From NCBI RefSeq assembly GCF_011050415.1, contig NZ_DRFS01000015.1:62001-126000 (forward strand): DNA of 64,000 nucleotides. The letters are read 5' to 3'. The stretch is from Halomonas sp. Lineage in GTDB: Bacteria > Pseudomonadota > Gammaproteobacteria > Pseudomonadales > Halomonadaceae. This document shows positions 14,885-25,017 of this stretch, one piece after another. The position numbers and the translations under genes were made by a program. The stretch's first letter is position 1; the number at the start of each line of letters is the position of its first letter. Under the pieces are notes generated by a model, which was given only the letters and a program-made list of their open reading frames with translations, was not told the DNA's origin and ran no database searches.

Positions 14885-17452
14885 TTAGACCAGCTCTCGC
14901 CACTGATACAACAGCGCCAGTGCTTCCCGCGGCGTTAAGTCATCCATATCGACGTTTTCAAGCGCCTCAATCACTGGGTGTGACGCAGCGGCAAATAGGT
15001 CATTTTGCTGTGGAGCGTTTCGTGGCATTTGGGCCGTGTTTGCCACATCACGCTGCTCCAGGCTTATCAGCTTCTCGCGGGCGCGTTTAATCACATGACC
15101 AGGAACCCCCGCTAGCTGAGCCACCTGCAGGCCATAGCTTTGGCTGGCTGGGCCTGCCTCAATGCGATGCATAAACACAATGCTATCGCCGTGCTCGGTG
15201 GCCGTTAAATGGATATTAGCCACACCTTCCATATGCTCCGGCAGCGCAGTCATTTCAAAGTAGTGGGTGGCAAACAGGGTTAGCGCACGCCCTTTAGCCA
15301 AGTATTCCGCACTTGCCCAGGCCAGCGACAAACCGTCAAAGGTGCTGGTGCCACGGCCAATCTCATCCATCAGGATCAAGCTTTGCTGGGTGGCATTGTG
15401 TAAGATATTGGCGGTTTCGGTCATTTCGACCATAAAGGTAGAGCGGCCACCTGCCAAATCATCCGATGAGCCAATGCGGGTAAAAATCCGATCCAGTGGG
15501 CCGATCTCAGCGGCGTCGGCGGGCACAAAGCTACCGCAGTGAGCCAGCAGGGAGATTAATGCCGTCTGGCGCATATAGGTCGATTTACCGCCCATATTGG
15601 GCCCGGTAATAATCAGCATATGCCGATCAGGATTGAGCGTTACGTCGTTGGGTACAAAGGGCGTTTCACTAACCTGCTCGACCACCGGGTGGCGTCCGGC
15701 TTCAATGTGTATGCCGGTGGACTCGCTCAATGTTGGCCGAACCCAGTTTAAGGCCTCCGCCCGTTCGGCAAAGGCGCATAGTACATCAAGTTCTGCTAAG
15801 GCTTGAGAAGTGCTTTGTAGCGCGTGAAGACTTTCGTTTAGATCGCTAAGCAGGCGGTCGTAAAGCCACTTCTCCCGAGTGAGCGCTCGGGATTTCGCCG
15901 AGAGCGCCTTATCTTCAAACTCTTTGAGTTCGGGGATAATAAAGCGCTCGGCGTTTTTCAGCGTTTGGCGGCGAATATAGTCGGCGGGCGCCTGTTGGGC
16001 TTGGGAGCGTGGCAGCTCAATAAAGTAGCCGTGCACCCGGTTATAACCGACTTTGAGATTGGCAAGCCCCGTGCGTTCGCGCTCTCGCAGCTCTAGTTGA
16101 ATCAGATAGTCGCCCGCATTTTCGGCCATGCCACGGTGCTCATCGAGCTCAGCATCGAAGCCATCGGCAATCACGCCGCCATCGCGAATCACCACCGGCG
16201 GGTTCTCCACCAACGCACGGCTGAGAATATCGGCCATTTCCGGGTAGGGACGAATGTGCGGGCGCAGGTTGTCCAAGGCGCTGCCACTCTCAACTTCGCT
16301 TAACTGCTGCTCCAGTTGAGGGAGCGTTACCAGCGCATCGCGCAGGCGTGCCAAATCGCGCGGACGAGCGCTATACAGCGCTACGCGTGCCAATATGCGC
16401 TCCACATCACCTACGTCGCTCAACGTCTCGCGCAGCGGCATATAGGCCGCCTCCAGGCTGAGTAGCGCCACCCCTGCATGTCGGGCCTGTACGATCTCAC
16501 GCTGGCGCAAGGGTCGATTGAGCCAGCGCTTAAGCAGTCGTGAACCCATCGCAGTGGTGCAGGTATCCAGCACACTGGCCAGGGTGTTGTCGCTATTGCC
16601 GCCTAGATTAATATCGATTTCTAGATTACGTCGGCTGGCGGCGTCGATGACCACGGCGTCGTCGCGATTCTCAACGCTGATCGCGGTCACGTGGGGCAGG
16701 CGTGACCGCTGAGTGTCGCGGGCGTAATCAATCAGTACCCCGGCGGCAATCAGCGCAGTGGTTAAGTGTGCGCAGCCAAAGCCGCGCAAATCCTGTACTT
16801 CAAACTGATCGCAGAGGCTGCGCGTTGCGCTCTCAAGGTCAAATAGCCACTCGCCCTGGCGGCGCAGGCTGCGCTTTTGCGACCAGGTATCGGGTAGCGA
16901 CAGGCTTTCGGGCACCAGTAACTCGGCGGGGGAGAGGCGAGTGAGCTCTGCTAACATCTCCGCTTCACTTGCTACTTCCAGTACATTGAAGCGGCCACTG
17001 GAAAGCTCCAGCCAGGCAAGTCCCCAGCTATCTCTGCCGGGGGACACGGACACCAGCACGTTGTCGCGGCGTGCATCGAGCAGCGCTTCATCGTGAAGCG
17101 TGCCGGGGGTAACGATACGTACCACCTGGCGATCAACCGGGCCTTTGCTGGTGGCTGGGTCGCCAATCTGCTCGCAGATGGCCACCGACTCTCCGCCAGC
17201 GACCAGGCGTGCTAGATAGCCTTCAGCGCTATGGTATGGCACGCCCGCCATAGGGATAGGTTTGCCGCCTGACTGGCCACGCTGCGTCAGAGTAATGTCC
17301 AATAGAGCGGCGGCGCGTTTGGCGTCGTCAAAAAATAGTTCGTAAAAGTCCCCCATTCGGTAGAACAGCAGTACCTCGGGGTGTTCGCGCTTGATCTTTA
17401 AATATTGGGTGATCATCGGCGTGTTGGGGGGGAAGGCCTGTGACATGGGCAT
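14885..17452 (-). CDS. mutS: DNA mismatch repair protein MutS
   Basis: Recognises mismatches and small loops and recruits MutL. The 855-aa protein contains the mismatch-binding domain with the Phe-x-Glu motif inside [16 protein letters not shown] (residues 29-44), connector and lever domains, and the ATPase domain with Walker [14 protein letters not shown] near 615 and the [17 protein letters not shown]alker B/D-loop near 690. A helix-turn-helix dimer region ([16 protein letters not shown]) follows. The length is as in Pseudomonas and E. coli. Divergent from pncC; the 133-base gap has no clear operator. Confidence 0.98.
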   Translation of the reverse strand: MPMSQAFPPNTPMITQYLKIKREHPEVLLFYRMGDFYELFFDDAKRAAALLDITLTQRGQSGGKPIPMAGVPYHSAEGYLARLVAGGESVAICEQIGDPATSKGPVDRQVVRIVTPGTLHDEALLDARRDNVLVSVSPGRDSWGLAWLELSSGRFNVLEVASEAEMLAELTRLSPAELLVPESLSLPDTWSQKRSLRRQGEWLFDLESATRSLCDQFEVQDLRGFGCAHLTTALIAAGVLIDYARDTQRSRLPHVTAISVENRDDAVVIDAASRRNLEIDINLGGNSDNTLASVLDTCTTAMGSRLLKRWLNRPLRQREIVQARHAGVALLSLEAAYMPLRETLSDVGDVERILARVALYSARPRDLARLRDALVTLPQLEQQLSEVESGSALDNLRPHIRPYPEMADILSRALVENPPVVIRDGGVIADGFDAELDEHRGMAENAGDYLIQLELRERERTGLANLKVGYNRVHGYFIELPRSQAQQAPADYIRRQTLKNAERFIIPELKEFEDKALSAKSRALTREKWLYDRLLSDLNESLHALQSTSQALAELDVLCAFAERAEALNWVRPTLSESTGIHIEAGRHPVVEQVSETPFVPNDVTLNPDRHMLIITGPNMGGKSTYMRQTALISLLAHCGSFVPADAAEIGPLDRIFTRIGSSDDLAGGRSTFMVEMTETANILHNATQQSLILMDEIGRGTSTFDGLSLAWASAEYLAKGRALTLFATHYFEMTALPEHMEGVANIHLTATEHGDSIVFMHRIEAGPASQSYGLQVAQLAGVPGHVIKRAREKLISLEQRDVANTAQMPRNAPQQNDLFAAASHPVIEALENVDMDDLTPREALALLYQWRELV

Positions 17453-17585
17453 CCTGATTGAGCGTAGCGTAAGCCGTCTCGACTTACGGCATGTTCGTTG
17501 AGCGGTTTCTTTGAGCCAGTTCTTTGAGAAAGCTAAACGCAGTATTCTACGCTGAACTGACGACTCACTTGAAGGAGCGACGATA

Positions 17586-18116
17586 GTGCCCAGCGTATCT
17601 AGCCTAAAAAATTTGGATTTAACCTTGCTGGCTCAGCGCCTGGGGCGTCTTTGTCAGCAGCTGAACGTGGAGGTCACCGCCGCTGAATCATGTACTGGCG
17701 GTGGCATTGCCAGCACCATTACCTCGACGGCTGGCAGCTCAGCTTACTTTACAACCGGCTATGTGACCTACTCAAATGCGGCAAAGACCCGCCTGTTAGG
17801 CGTGCCTGCGGTTATACTGGAGGCTCACGGGGCCGTCAGCGAAGAAGTGGTGAAAGCCATGGTGTTAGGTGCCTGTCGTGAGAGTGGGGCAGGCTTAGGC
17901 GTTGCCGTCAGCGGTGTTGCTGGGCCGGATGGTGGCAGTGCGGACAAGCCCGTGGGTACGGTATGGCTAGCCTGGGGTGATACAGGCAGCCAGCAGGCCG
18001 AGTGCTTTCATTTTCCCGGTGACCGTCAGGCGGTGCGTGAACAGGCTGTGCGTCAGGCGCTGGCAGGTCTGGTGGCACGTTTGGATGCGCATGGGAAAGC
18101 AAGCAAGAAGAAATAA
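17586..18116 (+). CDS. pncC: Nicotinamide-nucleotide amidohydrolase PncC (CinA C-terminal family)
   Basis: Deamidates nicotinamide mononucleotide to nicotinate mononucleotide for NAD recycling. The 176-aa protein is the stand-alone C-terminal CinA domain, with the family segments [16 protein letters not shown] near residues 34-49, [29 protein letters not shown] and [20 protein letters not shown]. The start is GTG, supported by AAGGAG eight bases upstream. Sits directly before recA, as in many Gammaproteobacteria. The family was once called a competence-damage protein; the deamidase role is established for E. coli PncC. Confidence 0.95.
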   Translation: MPSVSSLKNLDLTLLAQRLGRLCQQLNVEVTAAESCTGGGIASTITSTAGSSAYFTTGYVTYSNAAKTRLLGVPAVILEAHGAVSEEVVKAMVLGACRESGAGLGVAVSGVAGPDGGSADKPVGTVWLAWGDTGSQQAECFHFPGDRQAVREQAVRQALAGLVARLDAHGKASKKK

Positions 18117-18140
18117 TTGCGATAAAGCGTGAACGAGGAT

Positions 18141-18185
18141 TTGTTTACGGGACAATCTTTGGCATACTACTGGCTAATTATACAG
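18141..18185 (+). promoter_or_regulatory. recA promoter with LexA (SOS) box
   Basis: -35 TTGTTT (18141-18146), 16-base spacer, -10 CATACT (18163-18168). The LexA-type box CTGG-CTAATTAT-ACAG (18170-18185) lies directly after the -10, over the transcription start, as in E. coli recA. One base of the CTGT half differs from consensus. Confidence 0.8.
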
Positions 18186-18206
18186 TTCGTTATGAGGAAT
18201 CTCTGA

Positions 18207-19274
18207 ATGGCTCAGGATGACAACCGTTCTAAAGCGCTAAACGCTGCACTCAGCCAAATCGACCGTCAGTTCGGCAAAGGCACTGTCATGCGTCTAGGCG
18301 ACGCGCCGCGTGTGGTCATGCCGTCGGTCTCCACCGGTTCATTGGGCCTGGATATCGCACTCGGCATCGGCGGTTTGCCGTTTGGACGGGTCTGCGAAAT
18401 CTTCGGACCAGAGTCGTCGGGTAAAACCACCCTGACCCTTTCAGTGATTGCTCAGGCACAGAAGCAGGGCAAAGTGTGCGCCTTCGTCGATGCCGAGCAC
18501 GCCCTTGACCCAAGCTACGCTGAAAAACTGGGCGTTAATCTCGATGACCTGCTGGTTTCTCAGCCGGACAACGGTGAGCAAGCGCTGGAAATTACCGACA
18601 TGCTGGTGCGCTCTGGCGGTGTTGACGTGATTGTTATCGACTCGGTGGCTGCGCTGACGCCGCGCGCTGAAATCGAAGGCGAAATGGGAGACTCCCACGT
18701 TGGCCTGCAGGCACGTTTAATGTCCCAAGCGCTGCGTAAGATCACCGGCAACATCAAAAATGCTAACTGCTTAGTCATCTTCATTAACCAGATCCGTATG
18801 AAGATCGGCGTTATGTTTGGTAGCCCAGAAACTACCACCGGCGGTAACGCGCTGAAGTTCTATGCCAGTGTGCGTTTGGATATTCGCCGCACCGGTTCGG
18901 TAAAAGTCGGCGATGAAGTCACCGGCAACGAAACCCGCGTTAAAGTAGTCAAGAACAAGGTGGCACCGCCGTTCCGTCAGGCAGAATTCCAGATTCTTTA
19001 CGGTAAAGGTATCTACCATGCCGGTGAGGTTATTGATCTAGGCGTTCAGTGCAACCTGGTTGATAAAGCGGGTGCCTGGTACAGCTATAAAGGCAAGAAA
19101 ATCGGTCAGGGTAAGGCTAACTCAGCGCTGTATCTGGAAGAGCATCCAGAGGTCATGGTTGAGATCGAAACACAGATTCGCGAACAGCTGTTGGCTAAAC
19201 CAGATACCAAAAAAGAAGATGCTGTTGTCGAAGCGCCCGCTGAATTGGATGCTGGTGATGACGATCTGCTGTAA
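18207..19274 (+). CDS. recA: Recombinase RecA
   Basis: Forms filaments on single-stranded DNA for strand exchange and triggers LexA cleavage in the SOS response. The 355-aa protein has Walker [10 protein letters not shown] near residue 70, the Walker B region [21 protein letters not shown], the L2-loop stretch [28 protein letters not shown], and an acidic C-terminal tail. The start is supported by ATGAGGAATCTCTG upstream. A LexA box sits at the promoter. recX follows after 39 bases and is probably read through from recA. Confidence 0.99.
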   Translation: MAQDDNRSKALNAALSQIDRQFGKGTVMRLGDAPRVVMPSVSTGSLGLDIALGIGGLPFGRVCEIFGPESSGKTTLTLSVIAQAQKQGKVCAFVDAEHALDPSYAEKLGVNLDDLLVSQPDNGEQALEITDMLVRSGGVDVIVIDSVAALTPRAEIEGEMGDSHVGLQARLMSQALRKITGNIKNANCLVIFINQIRMKIGVMFGSPETTTGGNALKFYASVRLDIRRTGSVKVGDEVTGNETRVKVVKNKVAPPFRQAEFQILYGKGIYHAGEVIDLGVQCNLVDKAGAWYSYKGKKIGQGKANSALYLEEHPEVMVEIETQIREQLLAKPDTKKEDAVVEAPAELDAGDDDLL

Positions 19275-19313
19275 CACGCTGCTAGCTAAGTCGGTTTTAG
19301 CGAAGACAAGCTG

Positions 19314-19778
19314 ATGGCATTTAACTCGCAGCGTGAGGCCACGCCCCGTGACATCGCGATTGGTTTGCTGGCTCGGCGCGAATATTCTCGCGCTGAGCTT
19401 GCGCAGCGGCTGCAGAAAAAATCCTTCGACAATGCAGCCATTGAAGAATGCTTGGACACCCTGATAGAGCAAGACCTGCAGTCCGATGCTCGCTTTGCGG
19501 CAAGTTTTGTGCACTCGCGCATTATGCGTGGCCAAGGGATTATCCGGATCAAAGGTGAGTTACGTCAGCGCGGTGTTGATCAAGAGACGCTTAACACGGC
19601 CTTTGCAGCGGTCGAAGAGAGTGAGCAGGTTGATTGGTTTGAGCTCGCCCGGGAAACCCTGGCGCGACGCTTTACTTCCCCCGGCGAGAACCCTAAAGAG
19701 CGCGCAAGACGCGAGCGCTTTCTTGCCAGTCGTGGCTTCGATTTTGAGCAAATTCGTTACGCGCTTTCCTGCCTTTAA
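19314..19778 (+). CDS. recX: Regulatory protein RecX
   Basis: A small modulator (154 aa) that binds RecA filaments and limits their extension. The sequence shows three helical repeat modules: LLARREYSRAELAQRLQKKSF, then VHSRIMRGQGIIRIKGELRQRGVD, then the C-terminal RRERFLASRGFDFEQIRYAL. This arrangement is characteristic of the family. Length normal. Follows recA and is likely transcribed from the same SOS promoter. Confidence 0.95.
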   Translation: MAFNSQREATPRDIAIGLLARREYSRAELAQRLQKKSFDNAAIEECLDTLIEQDLQSDARFAASFVHSRIMRGQGIIRIKGELRQRGVDQETLNTAFAAVEESEQVDWFELARETLARRFTSPGENPKERARRERFLASRGFDFEQIRYALSCL

Positions 19779-19880
19779 CTCCCCCTTTCCGTACCTTTCT
19801 AAACGCCCTCTAATACGCTTGTTTGACGACTGATTGCCTCTTTGCCACTAAGTGCGGCTTTAGTCGTTTGACAACTGCGC

Positions 19881-19886
19881 TATAAT
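19881..19886 (+). promoter_or_regulatory. Possible alaS -10 element
   Basis: A perfect TATAAT 74 bases before the alaS ATG. The only TTGACA nearby (19868-19873) is just 7 bases upstream, too close to act as its -35. The leader that follows contains the small hairpin ACCC-CTTA-GGGT. Confidence 0.4.
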
Positions 19887-19959
19887 GGCGCCTTTGCGAC
19901 CCCTTAGGGTAGCGGCGACAGCGCCCTGGGACACCACGCTTTCTTGTTACGGATACCCT

Positions 19960-22569
19960 ATGAAAAGCGCAGAGATAAGACAGGCCTTTCTCACCTTCTT
20001 TGCAGAGCAGGGGCATACGATTGTACCTACCAGCTCTTTAGTGCCGGGCAATGACCCGACGCTACTCTTTACCAATGCCGGCATGGTGCCGTTTAAAGAT
20101 GTCTTCCTTGGCCGTGACCCGCGTCCTTATGTTCGCGCCACTTCTGCCCAGCGCTGCGTGCGTGCAGGCGGCAAGCATAATGATTTAGACAACGTAGGCT
20201 ATACCGCACGTCACCACACGTTCTTTGAAATGCTGGGCAACTTCAGCTTCGGTGATTATTTCAAGCGCGATGCTATTCGTTTTGCCTGGGTATTTTTGAC
20301 CGAAACCCTGGGCCTGCCCAAAGAGAAGCTTTGGGTGACCGTGCATATCAGCGATGACGAAGCCGAGCGCATCTGGAAAGACGAGATCGGCATTGATCCT
20401 GAGCGTTTTTCCAAGCTAGACGAAGATAACTTTTGGCAGATGGGTGATACCGGGCCTTGCGGTCCCAGCTCGGAAATCTTCTTTGATCACGGCCCAGAGG
20501 TATGGGGCGGTCCTCCCGGTAGTCCGGAAGAGGATGGCGACCGCTACATCGAAATCTGGAACCTGGTGTTCATGCAGTTTGATCGCGATGCCCAAGGCAC
20601 ACTCAATCCGCTACCCAAGCCCTCTATCGATACCGGTATGGGCTTGGAACGGGTTGCCGCGGTCATGCAAGGCGTGCATTCCAATTACGAAATCGATCTG
20701 TTTCAGAACTTGCTGCAGGCTGCTGCTAAAGCCACGGGGCACGCGGATACTGCTACGCCGTCGCTGCGCGTAATTGCTGATCATATTCGCTCTTGTGCCT
20801 TCCTGATTGCCGATGGCGTACTGCCTTCCAATGAGGGGCGTGGCTATGTGCTGCGTCGGATTATTCGTCGCGCGATTCGTCACGGTCACAAGCTGGGTGC
20901 CGTCGAGCCGTTCTTCCATAAATTAGTAGACGCGCTAGACGCTGAGATGGGTGACGCCTATCCAGAGCTGCGCGAGGCGCGGGATCAAATTGCCCGTGTG
21001 CTGTTGAAGGAAGAGGAACAGTTCGCACGCACGCTGGATCACGGTATGGGGCTATTAAATGCGGCCTTAGCCGAGCTGGATGGCAAGGTGCTGCCGGGCG
21101 AAACGGTATTCAAGCTTTACGACACCTACGGCTTCCCGTTCGACTTAACCGCCGATGTGTGCCGCGAGCGCGGCGTTACCCTTGATGAGGCAGGCTTTCA
21201 GCAAGCGTTAGAGGCTCAGCGTGAGCGCGCCCGGGCGGCCAGCCAGTTTGGCGCCGACTACAGCGCTTCTATTGAGCTTGATGGCCAGACGGCTTTCACC
21301 GGCTATGATCGTTTAGAAGATCAGGCCAAGGTAATGGCACTGGTCGACAGCGAAGGCAATGCGCTAAGTGTCTTGGAAGCGGGGCAGAAGGGGACTGTGG
21401 TGCTAGATCGCACGCCGTTTTACGGTGAGTCAGGCGGTCAGGTCGGCGACACCGGCTACCTCTTCGTAGAGGGCGGCCGTTTCCAGGTCACCGATACCCA
21501 GAAGCAGAGCGGGCATCACCTTCATCAGGGCATCATGGTGGAAGGCTCGTTGAGTGTAGGTGTTAGCGTGCGTGGCGAGGTAAATGCCAGCCTGCGCACG
21601 GCGACCATCCGCAATCACTCGGCGACTCACCTGCTGCACAAAGCGCTGCGCATGGTGCTGGGTGATCACGTGCAGCAGAAAGGCTCATTGGTTAATGCAG
21701 AGCGACTACGCTTCGACTTTAGCCATTTCGAACCGATGACCGCAGAGCAGTTGGCGGAGGTCGAACGGCTAGTGAATGAGCAGGTGCTGGCTAATGCGCC
21801 GACCAAGACTGAACAAATGAGTCTTGATCAAGCTAAAGCCAAAGGTGCTGCAGCATTGTTTGAGGCCAAATATGCTGAGAACGTTCGGGTACTGACCATT
21901 GGTGCCGATGATTTCTCAATCGAGCTATGTGGTGGTACCCACGTGGCGCGTAGTGGCGATATTGGCTGCTGCCATGTGATAAGCGAAGTAGGTATTGCCT
22001 CAGGCGTACGCCGCATTGAAGCAATTACCGGCGAAAACGCGCTGGCCTACTTCCGCGAGCAAGAAGCCCGTCTTGAGCGCTTGGGTGAACGTTTAAAGAC
22101 CAAGCCAGAGCAAGTCGAAGCACGGGTAGAGTCACTGGTTGAGCGTAACCGTAGCTTAGAAAAAGAGCTTGAGCAGCTTAAGGCCAAGTTGGCTAGCGCT
22201 GCGGGTAGCGACATGCTGAGTCAGGTGCAGGAAATCAATGGCGTTAAGCTATTGGCCACTCAGCTAGATGGCGTCTCAGGCAAAGATCTACGCGGCGTCC
22301 TTGATCAGCTTAAGAACAAGCTAAGCTCCGGGGTGATCATCCTTGGCGTTGCCGATCAGGCAGCGGGCAAAGTAAGTCTGATCGCTGGTGTAACCCAGGA
22401 TCTCACTGGCCGAGTCAAAGCCGGTGAACTCGTCAATCATGTTGCTTCCCAGGTGGGGGGAAAGGGCGGCGGTCGTGCGGATATGGCCCAAGCTGGGGGT
22501 AGTCAACCTGACGCCCTACCGGATGCGTTGAAGAGCGTCCCGGCATGGTTGGAAAACGCGCTTAGCTAA
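19960..22569 (+). CDS. alaS: Alanyl-tRNA synthetase
   Basis: Charges tRNA(Ala) and edits mischarged serine and glycine. The ATG at 19960 ([14 protein letters not shown]) is chosen because it matches the family N-terminus; an in-frame ATG at 19885 would add 25 residues with no family match. The 869-aa protein has the class II catalytic domain ([35 protein letters not shown]), the editing domain with [11 protein letters not shown] and [13 protein letters not shown], and a C-terminal coiled-coil and DHHA1-like domain with the glycine-rich [15 protein letters not shown]. The recA-recX-alaS order is conserved. Confidence 0.98.
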   Translation: MKSAEIRQAFLTFFAEQGHTIVPTSSLVPGNDPTLLFTNAGMVPFKDVFLGRDPRPYVRATSAQRCVRAGGKHNDLDNVGYTARHHTFFEMLGNFSFGDYFKRDAIRFAWVFLTETLGLPKEKLWVTVHISDDEAERIWKDEIGIDPERFSKLDEDNFWQMGDTGPCGPSSEIFFDHGPEVWGGPPGSPEEDGDRYIEIWNLVFMQFDRDAQGTLNPLPKPSIDTGMGLERVAAVMQGVHSNYEIDLFQNLLQAAAKATGHADTATPSLRVIADHIRSCAFLIADGVLPSNEGRGYVLRRIIRRAIRHGHKLGAVEPFFHKLVDALDAEMGDAYPELREARDQIARVLLKEEEQFARTLDHGMGLLNAALAELDGKVLPGETVFKLYDTYGFPFDLTADVCRERGVTLDEAGFQQALEAQRERARAASQFGADYSASIELDGQTAFTGYDRLEDQAKVMALVDSEGNALSVLEAGQKGTVVLDRTPFYGESGGQVGDTGYLFVEGGRFQVTDTQKQSGHHLHQGIMVEGSLSVGVSVRGEVNASLRTATIRNHSATHLLHKALRMVLGDHVQQKGSLVNAERLRFDFSHFEPMTAEQLAEVERLVNEQVLANAPTKTEQMSLDQAKAKGAAALFEAKYAENVRVLTIGADDFSIELCGGTHVARSGDIGCCHVISEVGIASGVRRIEAITGENALAYFREQEARLERLGERLKTKPEQVEARVESLVERNRSLEKELEQLKAKLASAAGSDMLSQVQEINGVKLLATQLDGVSGKDLRGVLDQLKNKLSSGVIILGVADQAAGKVSLIAGVTQDLTGRVKAGELVNHVASQVGGKGGGRADMAQAGGSQPDALPDALKSVPAWLENALS

Positions 22570-22576
22570 ACCCCAG

Positions 22577-22611
22577 GGCCGGTGGCATGATTGTCACCGG
22601 CCTTATTTATT
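22577..22611 (+). terminator. Terminator after alaS
   Basis: Perfect 8-bp stem GGCCGGTG / CACCGGCC (22577-22584 and 22595-22602) followed by TTATTTATT, eight bases past the alaS stop. Confidence 0.8.
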
Positions 22612-22665
22612 AACAAATTAATAAAATTTCACCCTCCATTCCCGAACGCATAGGAAAAACGGCAT

Positions 22666-23916
22666 ATGGCACTATACGTACAGAAGTTCGGCGGCACTTC
22701 GGTGGGCTCTGTCGAGCGTATCAAGGCCGTGGCGGAAAAGGTTAAGGGCTTCCGCGATCAAGGCCACCAGATTGTAGTTGTGGTCTCGGCGATGAGTGGC
22801 GAGACCAACCGTCTTACCGATATGGCTCAGGCACTTAACGAAGACCCCGCGCCGCGCGAAATGGATATGCTGCTGTCGACCGGCGAGCAGGTGACCATTT
22901 CACTGCTCGCAATGGCGCTTCAGCAAATTGGCGTGCCAGCCACTTCGCACACCGGTGCCCAGGTGGGTATCCATACCGACAGTGCCTATACCAAGGCGCG
23001 TATCCAGCGCATTGAAACCGAAGACTTGAAAGCTGACCTGGAAGCGGGGCAGGTGGTGGTCGTGGCAGGTTTCCAGGGTGTTGATCAAGACGGCAATATT
23101 ACGACGCTGGGCCGTGGTGGTTCTGATACCACTGGGGTGGCCTTGGCGGCAGCACTTGGCGCCGATGAGTGTCAGATTTACACCGATGTTGACGGTGTTT
23201 ATACCACTGACCCTCGCGTATGCTCCAAAGCCCAGCGCTTAGAGAGCATTACCGTTGAAGAAATGCTGGAGCTGGCAAGCCTAGGCTCTAAAGTGCTGCA
23301 GATTCGCGCGGTTGAGTTTGCCGGTAAGTACAATGTTCCACTGCGGGTGCTGTCTAGTTTTCAAGACGGTCCCGGTACCCTAATTGTTGCAGAAGCAGAC
23401 AAAGACGAGGACGCTATGGAAGAACCACTGATCTCCGGTATCGCCTTTACCAAAAATGAAGCAAAATTAACCTTGCTTAATACGCCAGACGTACCGGGTG
23501 TTGCTTCGCGTATTCTTGGTCCTATCGCCGATGCCAATATCGAAGTTGATATGATCGTGCAGAATGTAGCACCTGCCGGAGACTATACCGATTTCACCTT
23601 TACGGTAGCCAAGGGTGACTACAAAGCTACCAAAAAACTGCTTGAAGAGACGGTGATCCCGGACTTGGGCGGCGGTGAGCTACGTGGTGATGATAATATC
23701 GCCAAAGTTTCATTAGTGGGTGTCGGTATGCGCTCCCACGCGGGCGTGGCGTCGAAAATGTTTCGCGTCTTGGCTGATGAAAACGTCAATATCCGCATGG
23801 TATCTACTTCTGAAATTAAAATTTCAGTGGTTATTGATGAGAAGCATATGGAACTTGCCGTCAACGCATTGCACAAAGCTTTTGGTTTAGATAAGACTGA
23901 TATCGAATCTGAATAA
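22666..23916 (+). CDS. lysC: Aspartate kinase, monofunctional
   Basis: Phosphorylates aspartate, the first step to lysine, threonine, methionine and diaminopimelate. The 416-aa protein has the amino-acid kinase domain (KFGGTSVGSVERIK at residues 7-20, ATP region TLGRGGSDTT near 147) and two ACT domains from about 265 that bind the feedback inhibitor (VPGVASRILGPIADANIEVDMI and VGVGMRSHAGVASKMFRVLADENVNIRM). No homoserine dehydrogenase domain is fused. The alaS-lysC-csrA order is as in Pseudomonas. There is no room for a lysine riboswitch: only 96 bases separate it from alaS, and a terminator takes part of that. Confidence 0.97.
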   Translation: MALYVQKFGGTSVGSVERIKAVAEKVKGFRDQGHQIVVVVSAMSGETNRLTDMAQALNEDPAPREMDMLLSTGEQVTISLLAMALQQIGVPATSHTGAQVGIHTDSAYTKARIQRIETEDLKADLEAGQVVVVAGFQGVDQDGNITTLGRGGSDTTGVALAAALGADECQIYTDVDGVYTTDPRVCSKAQRLESITVEEMLELASLGSKVLQIRAVEFAGKYNVPLRVLSSFQDGPGTLIVAEADKDEDAMEEPLISGIAFTKNEAKLTLLNTPDVPGVASRILGPIADANIEVDMIVQNVAPAGDYTDFTFTVAKGDYKATKKLLEETVIPDLGGGELRGDDNIAKVSLVGVGMRSHAGVASKMFRVLADENVNIRMVSTSEIKISVVIDEKHMELAVNALHKAFGLDKTDIESE

Positions 23917-24109
23917 CATTTATGCCCTAAACCTTCTACGCTGAAGGGGTACTTGCTGCCGTGTGGTGGTGAGCTTTCTTTCAACGGGAGGTTAAGGTGT
24001 CATGGAGCCGGGGCCTTTGGTGACAGACAATATCGTGCAGCCTATTTGCATGATGTTGTCTCCGGTTGACATATCCCGTTGTATAAAACGTCTGAAAAGG
24101 AGATCAGCC

Positions 24110-24298
24110 ATGCTCATCCTAACTCGCCGTGTTGGCGAAACCCTGATGATCGGTGATGAAATCACTGTTACCGTATTAGGAGTGAAGGGCAATCAAGTAC
24201 GAATCGGTGTTAACGCACCGAAAGATGTTGCGGTACACCGTGAAGAGATTTACCAGCGTATCCAGCGCGAAAGAAATAGTGAGAGTGAAACAGAGTAA
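24110..24298 (+). CDS. csrA: Carbon storage regulator CsrA/RsmA
   Basis: An RNA-binding homodimer that blocks or stabilises mRNAs at A(N)GGA sites. The 62-aa product starts [18 protein letters not shown], the family N-terminus, and contains [18 protein letters not shown] with the RNA-contacting Arg44 equivalent. The ATG at 24110 is preceded by AAAAGGAG; an upstream in-frame ATG at 24002 would add 36 unrelated residues. The ribosome site itself contains AGGA, which could allow autoregulation. TTGACA (24066) and TATAAA (24082) are present but only 10 bases apart, so the promoter is not clear. The candidate sponge RNA is at 14019. Confidence 0.97.
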   Translation: MLILTRRVGETLMIGDEITVTVLGVKGNQVRIGVNAPKDVAVHREEIYQRIQRERNSESETE

Positions 24299-24373
24299 GG
24301 CTTACATGCTTTCATTATAAGCTGATGATTAAGACGTAAGGTAAGGCTGGCGCGAAAAAAGTCGGTTAAAGGC

Positions 24374-24402
24374 TGGACATAAGAAACCTAAATCGGTAAT
24401 AT
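24374..24402 (+). promoter_or_regulatory. tRNA operon promoter
   Basis: TGGACA (24374-24379), 17-base spacer, TAATAT (24397-24402), then a GC-rich discriminator TCGCGCCG just before the predicted start near 24409. The GC discriminator is typical of stringently controlled tRNA promoters. Confidence 0.7.
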
Positions 24403-24419
24403 TCGCGCCGTGCCGTTAA

Positions 24420-24512
24420 GGAGAGGTGGCCGAGTGGCTGAAGGCGCTCCCCTGCTAAGGGAGTATAGGGTTTATAGCCCTATCGAGGGTTCGAATCCCT
24501 CCTTCTCCGCCA
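24420..24512 (+). tRNA. tRNA-Ser(GCU)
   Basis: 93 bases including an encoded CCA. The acceptor stem GGAGAGG pairs with the 3' CCTTCTCC region, a long class II variable arm (TATAGGGTTTATAGCCCTA) identifies it as serine-type, and the T loop is GGTTCGAATCC. The anticodon GCT is at 24454-24456. It reads AGC/AGU codons. Follows csrA as serV does in E. coli. Confidence 0.97.
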
Positions 24513-24531
24513 ACTGCACGTTAGAAGGTAA

Positions 24532-24608
24532 GCGCCCGTAGCTCAGCTGGATAGAGTACCTGACTACGAATCAGGGGGTCGGAGGTTCGAATCCTCCCGG
24601 GCGCGCCA
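24532..24608 (+). tRNA. tRNA-Arg(ACG), copy 1
   Basis: 77 bases with encoded CCA; acceptor GCGCCCG pairs with CGGGCGC; D arm GCTCAGCTGGATAGAGT; T arm GGAGGTTCGAATCCTCC. The anticodon ACG is at 24566-24568 (A34 is normally converted to inosine by TadA). Identical to the copy at 24691. The Ser-Arg order after csrA matches the E. coli serV-argVYZQ cluster. Confidence 0.97.
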
Positions 24609-24690
24609 CCTTCCTACCTGTACTTGAATTTAGCTTTAAAATGTTTGAAATCAGTTTGAATGCTTGTTTAAAAGCACTGCTGATAGTTAT

Positions 24691-24767
24691 GCGCCCGTAG
24701 CTCAGCTGGATAGAGTACCTGACTACGAATCAGGGGGTCGGAGGTTCGAATCCTCCCGGGCGCGCCA
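24691..24767 (+). tRNA. tRNA-Arg(ACG), copy 2
   Basis: Same 77-base sequence as 24532-24608, with 82 unrelated bases between them. Probably co-transcribed with the Ser and first Arg genes, and ends 6 bases before a terminator. Confidence 0.97.
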
Positions 24768-24773
24768 GATTCT

Positions 24774-24804
24774 AAACCCGTTCTCTTATGAGAGCGGGTT
24801 TTCT
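24774..24804 (+). terminator. tRNA operon terminator
   Basis: Stem AAACCCGTTCTC / GAGAGCGGGTTT with one G-T pair (24774-24785 and 24790-24801), loop TTAT, followed by T residues. Confidence 0.85.
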
Positions 24805-24874
24805 GTTTCCAGTCTGATAACCTGTTTGTAGCCTGACCGGTAGTGGCTCGCGCCCCGGTCTTGCGATCGTGTGT

Positions 24875-24908
24875 AGCGCCCCCGCTTTGCGGTAGGGCGC
24901 TTTTTTTT
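24875..24908 (+). terminator. Second strong plus-strand terminator, 70 bases further on
   Basis: AGCGCCC pairs with GGGCGCT around an inner CCGC-TTT-GCGG stem, followed by eight T residues (24901-24908). It is either a backup for the tRNA operon or the end of a short RNA lying between the two terminators. The remaining DNA to 25017 holds the inverted repeat GCCTTAGC...GCTAAGGC and no gene. Confidence 0.85.
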
Positions 24909-25017
24909 GGCTATGGGTTATATGGCATGTCGGTGTAACGAATCTGGGTGCTTCTGCCTTAGCAGCCTGATTAGTCGCGAGCTAAGGCTGCCTCCAACAA
25001 GGGCGGTAGTTCAGCGG

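Noticed and set aside
14625..14903. Minus-strand frame of 92 codons between fdxA and mutS
   Set aside because: It runs through repeat copy B and the mutS stop and has no recognisable protein features.
17468..17490. CGTAAG-N9-CTTACG between mutS and pncC as another GacA box
   Set aside because: Spacer is nine, not six, and the outer bases differ from TGTAAG/CTTACA; more likely a small hairpin.
22570..22665. Lysine riboswitch before lysC
   Set aside because: The gap is 96 bases and contains the alaS terminator; there is no space for an L-box.
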